Shown: piece after piece, positions 57,083-64,000 of the stretch | Layout: the number at the start of each line of letters is the position of its first letter | Numbering within the stretch: the stretch's first letter is position 1 | Source of the DNA: Methanolobus psychrophilus R15 | GTDB taxonomy: Archaea; Halobacteriota; Methanosarcinia; Methanosarcinales; Methanosarcinaceae | Assembly (NCBI GenBank): GCA_000306725.1 | Contig: CP003083.1 | Span: 1,550,001-1,614,000, forward strand | Length of the DNA stretch: 64,000 nt | Reading direction: 5' to 3' | Position numbers and translations under genes: made by a program | The notes under the pieces: model-generated | The model's input: the letters and a program-made list of their open reading frames with translations, nothing else | Databases searched by the model: none | What the model was told of the DNA's origin: nothing

Positions 57083-58699
57083 TCAATGCAGGAAGTGTCT
57101 CATCCCGGTGAACACCAAGGATACACCAAACCTGTCAGCAGTTGCGATAACTTCATTATCCCGGATGGAACCGCCCGGTGACAGGACATACATTATGCCG
57201 CTCTCAGCGGCATGCACTATGCTGTCGTCAAATGGGAAGAAAGCATCCGAAGCCATCACACATTTCGAGAGCACCTTCCGGGAGTATTCTTCAAAGGGAA
57301 TTCCCGGTTTGTCACGCTCATAGATCACCGCAAGATTTTCCCTGGCTTTGGTAACTGCCAGTTTTCTTATAGAGTCAACCCTGTTGGGCTGTCCGGCACC
57401 CATAGAAAGCATCATGTAACAGCCTTCTGCATATTCATAAGCCAGAGTAACTGCATTGGATTTCACGCATTTGCATGCATGCATGCTGAATTCCGAGAGG
57501 GAACGCAGGTCTTCCGGGAAGGGGGCCTGCGTTACACAATCCCATTTCTCGTATATCCCTATGTCACGTGCTTGCTTCAGCATGCCACCAACGATATATT
57601 TATAAGTATGGTCAACAGCAAACGCTTCGTTGAACGAGGGAAGTTCAAGCAGCCTGAGATTTGCGCTTTTCTTTTTCAGATATTCAAGGGCTTCATGCTC
57701 AAAACCGGGAGCAAGGATGATCTCGACAAATTTGCCGTTGAGGAACTCAGCGGCTTTAAGGTCAAATATAGTATTGGTACAGATAATACTGCCAAAAGCG
57801 GATATCGGGTCGCCATCCCACGCAGCCTGGAGAGCCTGGAGGAGAGTGTCACCTGTGGCAAGCCCACAAGGGTTATTGTGCTTGACTATGGCAACAGCCG
57901 GCTTGCTGTGACCCAGTTCCTTCACTGTCTGTAGGGCATTGTCAGCATCAATATAATTGTTATAGGACAGATCTTTGCCATGTAGCTGCCTTGCGTTTGC
58001 AAGAGAAGGTCCGGACACTCCCACTTCTTTATAGAACTTCGCATCCTGATGCCAGTTCTCACCATATCTGAGAGTCACACCGTCGTTAAAGCTCATGTGC
58101 AGGACTTCCTCGCCAAGCAGTTCCTTGCTAAGGTAGGTATCTATGGTTGCATCATAATCCGCAGTGTGCCTGAAAGCCTTTACTGCCAGATGTTCACGGG
58201 ACTTCTGGGAAACCATCCCACTGGAACGCAGTTCCTTGAGAACATGACCATAATCTTCCGGATTACATACAACAGTTACAGAACGATAGTTCTTGGCTGC
58301 CGAACGCAACATTGCAGGTCCTCCGATGTCTATGTTCTCAATAGCTTCATCGAGCAGGACACCTTCTTTTGAAACAGTAACCTCAAATGGGTAAAGATTC
58401 ACCGCAACCAGATCAATGAGTTCCACACTCACTTTCTCGGCTTCGCTCATGTGATCGTGGTCGTCACGCACACACAGGATACCGCCATGTATCATAGGAT
58501 GAAGAGTCTTTACCCTGCCTCCCATCATCTCAGGAAAACCGGTCACCTCTGAAACATCAGTAACACTTACACCTGAATCACGCAGCATGCGTGCAGTGCC
58601 ACCTGTCGAAATGATCTGTACGTCGAGTTTTTCCAGACCTCGAGCAAAATCTACAATTCCGGTTTTATCAGAAACGCTGAGCAATGCCCTTTTTAGCAA
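57083..58699 (-). CDS. purH: Bifunctional AICAR transformylase / IMP cyclohydrolase PurH
   Basis: 538 residues. The N-terminal IMPCH domain begins LKRALLSVSDKTGIVDFARGL. The AICAR transformylase part shows VAIVKHNNPCGLATGD and GAGQPNRVDSIR. It performs the last two steps of IMP synthesis. TTG start with GGTGA upstream. It draws on AICAR made by HisF as well. Confidence 0.95.
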   Translation of the reverse strand: MLKRALLSVSDKTGIVDFARGLEKLDVQIISTGGTARMLRDSGVSVTDVSEVTGFPEMMGGRVKTLHPMIHGGILCVRDDHDHMSEAEKVSVELIDLVAVNLYPFEVTVSKEGVLLDEAIENIDIGGPAMLRSAAKNYRSVTVVCNPEDYGHVLKELRSSGMVSQKSREHLAVKAFRHTADYDATIDTYLSKELLGEEVLHMSFNDGVTLRYGENWHQDAKFYKEVGVSGPSLANARQLHGKDLSYNNYIDADNALQTVKELGHSKPAVAIVKHNNPCGLATGDTLLQALQAAWDGDPISAFGSIICTNTIFDLKAAEFLNGKFVEIILAPGFEHEALEYLKKKSANLRLLELPSFNEAFAVDHTYKYIVGGMLKQARDIGIYEKWDCVTQAPFPEDLRSLSEFSMHACKCVKSNAVTLAYEYAEGCYMMLSMGAGQPNRVDSIRKLAVTKARENLAVIYERDKPGIPFEEYSRKVLSKCVMASDAFFPFDDSIVHAAESGIMYVLSPGGSIRDNEVIATADRFGVSLVFTGMRHFLH

Positions 58700-58731
58700 A
58701 AAATCACCGTATGAGATTGGAGGCTATCGGG

Positions 58732-58740
58732 TATAAATAT
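58732..58740 (-). promoter_or_regulatory. TATA box of purH
   Basis: On the minus strand ATATTTATA lies about 35-40 nt upstream of the TTG start, leaving a leader of about 10-15 nt that includes GGTGA. Confidence 0.5.
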
Positions 58741-58771
58741 TATGGTCATTCCCGGCAAAAAAAGAAAAAGG

Positions 58772-60676
58772 TCAGGAATTGAACTTTACCACGGGACATA
58801 CATCGATGCATTTTTCACAGCAAATGCAGCCCTCCGCTATAACAGCCACCCCTTTGATGAGCCTGATCCTTCCCTTAGGGCATTTACCTACACACACACC
58901 GCATCCACTGCACTGCAGTGCCCGACGTACGGATAGCTCAACTTTACGCATCAGTGAGCGTGCCTTCTTATCAGTATCACTGCGGGCTGTCACTGTCCCT
59001 GAAGCAAATACCTGAGCCCGGTCCTCGCCCTGAAGCAGGGAAACGGCGCCTTCCATATAAGCTGCCTTGCCAACAGCCTCAAGCATGGAAGTCTCTTCCA
59101 GTTTCTCAAGATCAATGGCAGCATTAAAACTGCCCTCTGCTGAAACACCACCCTGCTTGCACGGCCTGTATCCTGATGTGACCGTAAATGCCAGCGTCCC
59201 GGGTGCATCACTCCGGGGTATTATGTTTATCCCTTTCTTGGTTGCCAGTTCCTTCAGCTGGGGAGGCAGCTTCTTCCAGCGCCACAGACCGTACTCCACC
59301 CACTGTTCCGACAAGCCCATGCGCTTTGCATAAGAAAGGAGATGGTCACTCAGTTTCTTCTCCAGTTCCGGATGAGTTTCCTTGAGCCTGTAAAGGTCAG
59401 CCAGTGAACAGGAAGGGCATAGCCAGCAACCTATCCTGTCAAAGCCTCTCTCGTAAAGAGGATTATAAGGCAGATGGTTCTTGAATATGTACAGCCAGAC
59501 ATGCATTGCCGTCCAGTTCTGGATGGGAGCCGCAGCTACCTGATTGCTTACCCAGGGATTCTTCCAGACACTCTCACTTTTTGCACGTGTATCAGACTCA
59601 TATTTCCTCTGGCCCAGGAATGTCAGGCATCCGTCATCATAACTGTCATCTATTATCTGAGTGATGGGACCGAGTTTGCAGACCTTGCAGCACCATCTGG
59701 CTTCTACGCTGGGTGGGCCGAAAATGACAATGGAGTCCCAGAAAGCATTTCCTGAACTTATAGACCTCAGCGGCTTACCGTATAGTTCCGCCACCTCAAG
59801 GGCATTCTGCACTGTTTCAGGAAACTCAATACCCGTATCAGCGAACATGAGCTCGTAGTCATCCATGCACTCGCTCACAAGGTGCAGCACAGCCAGGCTG
59901 TCCTTGCCCCCGGAATAAGATACGGTTACCTGACGGTCTATCGAGGATGCCACATTCTTTATGAAATTCCGTGAGCGCTCAGCAAAGTCCTCGATGTATC
60001 TTTCATTTGCAGCCACTACATCGTCCCAGGTCCGGCCGCCTGCAGGGACTTTTATATCTGCCGGAGTTTCCTTGGTGCGTACTTTTACTGCGACACCCTT
60101 ACCCTTTTCAAGCATTCTGGCACCGGACATACGGGCCCTGCCTGTTGCAAGTAATTTCCCGTCACGTGTAAGTACTACGACCTCATCAGTCTCCATAATC
60201 CCAGGGTCTGCATCGAACACTCCCGGGGCAAGCACACTGGCACCTTCCAGGATGAACTTCTCTGCGCCCCGGTCTATGACAACCCAATTTCTTAGATTAG
60301 AGTATTCCCTGCCGTCGAATATGCGTCTTGCACCGGCAATCCTCAGAAGCAGGGTCCACCGGAGAGATTCCAGCTCGAACCGGATATTTCCCACGACATC
60401 GCCGTCGACTATGATCTCTTCCATCCGGTCATCGTAAGGGGATTTGTTCAGCACGACCACGCGGTCTTCTGTAAAGAGAGGAGCATTGAACTGCTTCATA
60501 GAAACGGAATTGATTAGCCCGATCTCATATCCGAAAGCTGGCCTGATATCGCCGGGAGGTGTGATGGTCACCTGCCCTGCATTACTTCCGCAGGAGCACT
60601 TCTTTCCAAGTACAGGCACATTACATGAGGGGCACCAGTGAAGGAGCAGTTCACCAAGATACAAAGGTTTTGACAT
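58772..60676 (-). CDS. PAPS reductase-family PP-loop protein fused to ferredoxin
   Basis: 634 residues. An N-terminal zinc ribbon (CPSCNVPVLGKKCSCGS) and a PUA-like domain (about 120-200) precede the adenine-nucleotide alpha-hydrolase domain with VSYSGGKDSLAVLHL. CCKVCKLGPI, RIGCWLCPSCSLADL and an IFKNHLPYNPLY stretch are as in PAPS reductases. Two ferredoxin clusters close the protein (CSGCGVCVGKCPKG, CICCEKCIDVCP). Could reduce sulfate derivatives or thiolate a tRNA; PUA hints at RNA. Widely kept in methanogens. Confidence 0.8.
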   Translation of the reverse strand: MSKPLYLGELLLHWCPSCNVPVLGKKCSCGSNAGQVTITPPGDIRPAFGYEIGLINSVSMKQFNAPLFTEDRVVVLNKSPYDDRMEEIIVDGDVVGNIRFELESLRWTLLLRIAGARRIFDGREYSNLRNWVVIDRGAEKFILEGASVLAPGVFDADPGIMETDEVVVLTRDGKLLATGRARMSGARMLEKGKGVAVKVRTKETPADIKVPAGGRTWDDVVAANERYIEDFAERSRNFIKNVASSIDRQVTVSYSGGKDSLAVLHLVSECMDDYELMFADTGIEFPETVQNALEVAELYGKPLRSISSGNAFWDSIVIFGPPSVEARWCCKVCKLGPITQIIDDSYDDGCLTFLGQRKYESDTRAKSESVWKNPWVSNQVAAAPIQNWTAMHVWLYIFKNHLPYNPLYERGFDRIGCWLCPSCSLADLYRLKETHPELEKKLSDHLLSYAKRMGLSEQWVEYGLWRWKKLPPQLKELATKKGINIIPRSDAPGTLAFTVTSGYRPCKQGGVSAEGSFNAAIDLEKLEETSMLEAVGKAAYMEGAVSLLQGEDRAQVFASGTVTARSDTDKKARSLMRKVELSVRRALQCSGCGVCVGKCPKGRIRLIKGVAVIAEGCICCEKCIDVCPVVKFNS

Positions 60677-60728
60677 CGTGCAACCTGATTATTGAAGAAT
60701 TAAATACTTTTTGGATATATCCTGCATC

Positions 60729-61547
60729 TCAAAAGAATTTAGAGGCAAGAGAGGACTGCACATTGCACATACTGTAATAAGCGCATTTATCGCACAGTGC
60801 ACCTTCTTTTCTGTCAGGCATGGAGCCTTCCTTGATCTTGCGGACCTTTGAGAGCACATTCAACACCTGCCTTCTATCATCGGAGCGGATGTTCATACGC
60901 CGGATATGACCTTGTCTTGCATAGGCTGCAATACCAGATCTTACGACAGAAGCGTTGGACTCTTCCAGGAGCAGAGCAAGAGATGTAAGATGCAGCCTGT
61001 CATTGGCCCACAGGCCATTTTCAGGGCACTTTCCGGTCTTGATTATCACAGGAGAAAGAATACCATCGAAATTTGCAGTGCCGCTGGGTATGCCGCTAAG
61101 ATCGAGCCGTTCAGATTTATATAACGAGCCTGGCTGGAAGGAGGATAGCTGCCGCATCATCCCTGAGCCGTTTTCATCACGCGCCAGAGAAAGAAGGTTA
61201 TCCCCCAGCTGCCCGAGGCCTGCCAGAACGTTGTTTGCCGCCTCCTCTATTATATGTGCCGGCACATCTTCCAGTTCTGCAGCATATATCAGCAAAATTT
61301 CCCCGGACGCCTGGAATAGCAACGATTGAAGGGCCTTAAAAAACTCTTCGTCTTTTGACGAATACGCTTTCAACAGTTCAGGATAGGACATTCCCATTTC
61401 TTTGAGGATAAGGTGCTCAACGTAAGAAACAGTGACCTGGGAGGAGATGTTTTTCTCACGGGAGGTATAATATACTTTCCTAGGACAGGAGAGATACAGG
61501 ACAAGTTCCGAAACATTTACACCGGTTTTGTGCTTTTTAAGAAACAT
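60729..61547 (-). CDS. Cas4-like PD-(D/E)XK nuclease, standalone
   Basis: 272 residues. The N-terminal SELVLYLSCPRKVYYTSR has the first Cys of the Cas4/Dna2 Fe-S cluster. The nuclease core residues lie in SGTANFDGILSP and VIIKTGKCPEN. The C-terminal CDKCAYYSMC gives three more cysteines. No CRISPR array or other cas gene is in the window, so it may be a repair nuclease. A TATA box just upstream favours the ATG at 61547. Confidence 0.7.
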   Translation of the reverse strand: MFLKKHKTGVNVSELVLYLSCPRKVYYTSREKNISSQVTVSYVEHLILKEMGMSYPELLKAYSSKDEEFFKALQSLLFQASGEILLIYAAELEDVPAHIIEEAANNVLAGLGQLGDNLLSLARDENGSGMMRQLSSFQPGSLYKSERLDLSGIPSGTANFDGILSPVIIKTGKCPENGLWANDRLHLTSLALLLEESNASVVRSGIAAYARQGHIRRMNIRSDDRRQVLNVLSKVRKIKEGSMPDRKEGALCDKCAYYSMCNVQSSLASKFF

Positions 61548-61680
61548 ATTTTTATAGAGGATATAGAGCATAATATATATAATCAGATGATTTGATTCTG
61601 TGTAGAAAGTTTGTATTCGTCAATTGACGAAAGCCTATTCGTTAAATATATATGTGAATCTATCCTTAGGAAAGTGAAGC

Positions 61681-62421
61681 ATGAAGGAAGAAGAATCGCA
61701 CGGAATAGTCCGCCAGCGTCTGGCAGAAAAGATGGCAGGCGAGATTACCTTGTCCGAAAAACCTGGTGAGGCATTAAAAAAATGGCGGTTAAACTTCGAG
61801 ATTGCCCAAACAGACCTGTCTGGCTATCTGGGAGTGTCACCTTCGGTCATCAGCGACTATGAGAGTGGCAGGAGAAAGTCCCCCGGCACCCTTATAGTTA
61901 GCAGGATAGTCGAGGCTCTGCTTGAGATAGAAGCCCAGCGGGGAGGACAAAAGATTCATGCTTATGAAGGGATGCTTTTTACCGAGAAGACATCAAAGGC
62001 CATCTATGCCACTTACGAGTACACTTTTCCAATTCAGGTGGCAAAGCTTGCAAGTCTTATAGAAGCCGATATAGTACACAAGGGCATTGAGAAACCATTG
62101 TATGGATTTACTGTCGTTGACAGCAAAAAAGCCATCCTGGAACTTTCCTCCCATGAGTTCCAGAAACTCTATGGATGGAGCACGGAACGTGCAATGGTAT
62201 TTACCAAGGTGACCACCGGTAAATCGCCGATGGTAGCGATCAGGGTTACCAATCTCAAACCCGGGGCTGTGGTCATGCACGGCCTGCGCGGGAGCGAGGT
62301 ACACATGATGGCAAAGAAAATGGCCGAGATAGACAGGATTCCCCTTCTTGCAACGACAATGGATATTGACGAAATGGTAGCTGCACTGAAGAAATACAGT
62401 GAGTACCATGTTATGGAATAA
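61681..62421 (+). CDS. HTH (Xre-type) regulator of the mevalonate-entry operon
   Basis: 246 residues. An N-terminal helix-turn-helix (LKKWRLNFEIAQTDLSGYLGVSPSVISDYESGRRKSPG) is followed by an alpha/beta domain that resembles COG1709. The gene is 18 nt before HMG-CoA synthase, a conserved order in euryarchaea. A repressor or activator of lipid precursor synthesis is likely but inferred from position. Confidence 0.82.
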   Translation: MKEEESHGIVRQRLAEKMAGEITLSEKPGEALKKWRLNFEIAQTDLSGYLGVSPSVISDYESGRRKSPGTLIVSRIVEALLEIEAQRGGQKIHAYEGMLFTEKTSKAIYATYEYTFPIQVAKLASLIEADIVHKGIEKPLYGFTVVDSKKAILELSSHEFQKLYGWSTERAMVFTKVTTGKSPMVAIRVTNLKPGAVVMHGLRGSEVHMMAKKMAEIDRIPLLATTMDIDEMVAALKKYSEYHVME

Positions 62422-62439
62422 AATTAAAATGGTGTGAAA

Positions 62440-63489
62440 ATGAGCGTAGGGATAGTCTCATACGGTGCCTATATACCTCGATATAGGATTAAAATAGACG
62501 ACATCGCCCGTGTATGGGGAGACGATGCGGAAATATTAAAAGCAGGATTAATGGTATTTGAAAAATCATTTCCCGATGTGGATGAAGATACAGCTACCAT
62601 GGCAGTAGAAGCTGCAAGGTCGGCTGTAAACAGAGCATGCCTCGATGCACAGAGGATTGGTGCAGTGTATACCGGCTCAGAGAGCCACCCATACGCTGTG
62701 AAGCCCACAAGTACAATAGTTGCCGAGGCAGTGGGTGCTACACCTGTGCTGACAGCTGCAGATTTTGAGTTTGCCTGTAAAGCAGGTACGGCTGCTATCC
62801 AGGCATGCATGGGTCTTGTTTCCTCCGGCATGATAGACCTTGGCCTGGCGATCGGTGCGGATGTCGCCCAGGGAGCACCCGGAGATGCACTGGAATATAC
62901 TGCAGCCGCAGGCGGCGTGGCCTATGTTATAGGCAACAAGGAATCGGAACTTGCAGCAATAATAGAAGATACATACTCGTTCACAACGGACACTCCTGAC
63001 TTCTGGAGGCGTGAAGGCATGCCATATCCGGAACATGGAGGACGCTTCACAGGCGAACCCGGTTACTTCAAACATGTCACCAATGCTGCAAAAGGACTCA
63101 TGGAAAAAATAGGTACAAAACCTGATGACTATGATTTTGCTGTGTTCCACCAGCCAAACGGGAAATTCCCTTCACGTGCAGCCTCAATGCTTGGATTCAG
63201 TAAGGAACAGATCAAGCCTGGCCTTGTGGTCCCAAGACTCGGGAACACTTATTCAGGCTCCTGCATGATGGGAATAGCAGCAACACTGGACCAGGCAAAA
63301 CCAGGAGATCGCATATTTGCAACCGCTTTCGGTTCCGGTGCAGGCGGAGACGCCTTCAGCATAACGGTCACCGACAGGATAGAAGAGATCCGCAATAATG
63401 CACCCAAGGTAGAAGAGCTTCTTGCAAATCCGATATATGCGGATTATGCGAAGTATGCAAGGCATAAAGGAAAGATAAGGTTAGCGTGA
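62440..63489 (+). CDS. Hydroxymethylglutaryl-CoA synthase
   Basis: 349 residues, thiolase fold. The nucleophile Cys is in [14 protein letters not shown] (about residue 111), and [17 protein letters not shown] and [13 protein letters not shown] are family blocks. It condenses acetyl-CoA with acetoacetyl-CoA in the mevalonate route to archaeal lipids. GGTG at 62431 sits 5 nt before the ATG at 62440. The thiolase gene follows 9 nt later. Confidence 0.94.
   Translation: MSVGIVSYGAYIPRYRIKIDDIARVWGDDAEILKAGLMVFEKSFPDVDEDTATMAVEAARSAVNRACLDAQRIGAVYTGSESHPYAVKPTSTIVAEAVGATPVLTAADFEFACKAGTAAIQACMGLVSSGMIDLGLAIGADVAQGAPGDALEYTAAAGGVAYVIGNKESELAAIIEDTYSFTTDTPDFWRREGMPYPEHGGRFTGEPGYFKHVTNAAKGLMEKIGTKPDDYDFAVFHQPNGKFPSRAASMLGFSKEQIKPGLVVPRLGNTYSGSCMMGIAATLDQAKPGDRIFATAFGSGAGGDAFSITVTDRIEEIRNNAPKVEELLANPIYADYAKYARHKGKIRLA

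Positions 63490-64000
<511 letters not shown>

Noticed and set aside
57212-57934. 240-codon plus-strand open frame
   Set aside because: It is entirely antisense to purH, whose conserved motifs fix the true frame.
60729-61571. Part of a CRISPR-Cas locus
   Set aside because: Only the Cas4-like gene is present; neighbours are metabolic genes and there is no array in the window.

Overview
The window comes from a methanogenic archaeon, most likely of the Methanosarcinaceae (Methanolobus/Methanomethylovorans/Methanosarcina-like). The evidence is a full run of methanogenesis-marker genes with the MCR-activation ATPase, archaeal lipid-pathway enzymes (HMG-CoA synthase, thiolase), aIF5A, class I lysyl-tRNA synthetase, a PGF-CTERM surface protein, TATA boxes 25-30 nt upstream of leaderless starts, and GGAGG/GGTGA ribosome-binding sites elsewhere. 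Genus is inferred from gene content only. I found no rRNA, tRNA or CRISPR array.

Layout. 1-6530 (minus): operon atwA-mmp3-mmp6-mmp5-mmp15-mmp17-mmp7, the MCR activation/methanogenesis-marker cluster, cut by the window at mmp7. 6816-13365: a HAD protein, a membrane-bound matrixin-like protease with an O6-alkylguanine methyltransferase, a tungsten aldehyde:ferredoxin oxidoreductase, aIF5A with agmatinase, a zinc-ribbon protein and a decayed isoaspartyl methyltransferase. 13576-18796: a fused hydantoinase/oxoprolinase, a bifunctional nuclease and a DUF1614 membrane protein, in intergenic DNA carrying dispersed repeats.

18900-28230 is the accessory part. An unknown two-gene unit (21363-22761 plus 18905-19210) is broken by an IS1-family element. 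That element itself holds a truncated IS1634-like transposase between two identical 198-bp IS1 segments. hisF, a MazG-like pyrophosphatase and a methyltransferase follow. Then comes a peptidoglycan-binding/phospholipase-D gene pair flanked by short imperfect inverted repeats.

28225-43759 is mostly housekeeping: peroxiredoxin, a surface lipoprotein, U32 peptidase, a nucleotide hydrolase-like protein, a 25-residue lysine-rich protein with its own promoter, long leader and terminator, lysS, a DtxR-type regulator, a TPD-domain (CDIN1-like) protein, a HhH DNA glycosylase, prs, moaC, NAD(P)HX repair and a TrkA-N/DHH protein. 43760-44642 is a gene-free stretch full of short tandem duplications and possible RNA hairpins. 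44643-64000 holds a YkgJ-like protein, leuC/aksD, hisE, a CBS regulator, a NOG1-type GTPase, aminotransferase, 6-phospho-3-hexuloisomerase, Era-like GTPase with DUF2073, PhoU, UbiA-like, a FilR1-type regulator, purH, a PAPS-reductase/ferredoxin fusion, a lone Cas4-like nuclease, and the mevalonate-entry operon HTH-HMGS-thiolase.

The most unusual signals are: conserved genes that seem to start at ATT and ATA codons (42290 and 53637), each six bases after a good ribosome-binding site; the tiny lysine-rich protein gene; the nested IS structure that splits an unknown gene; and the inverted-repeat-bounded phospholipase cassette.
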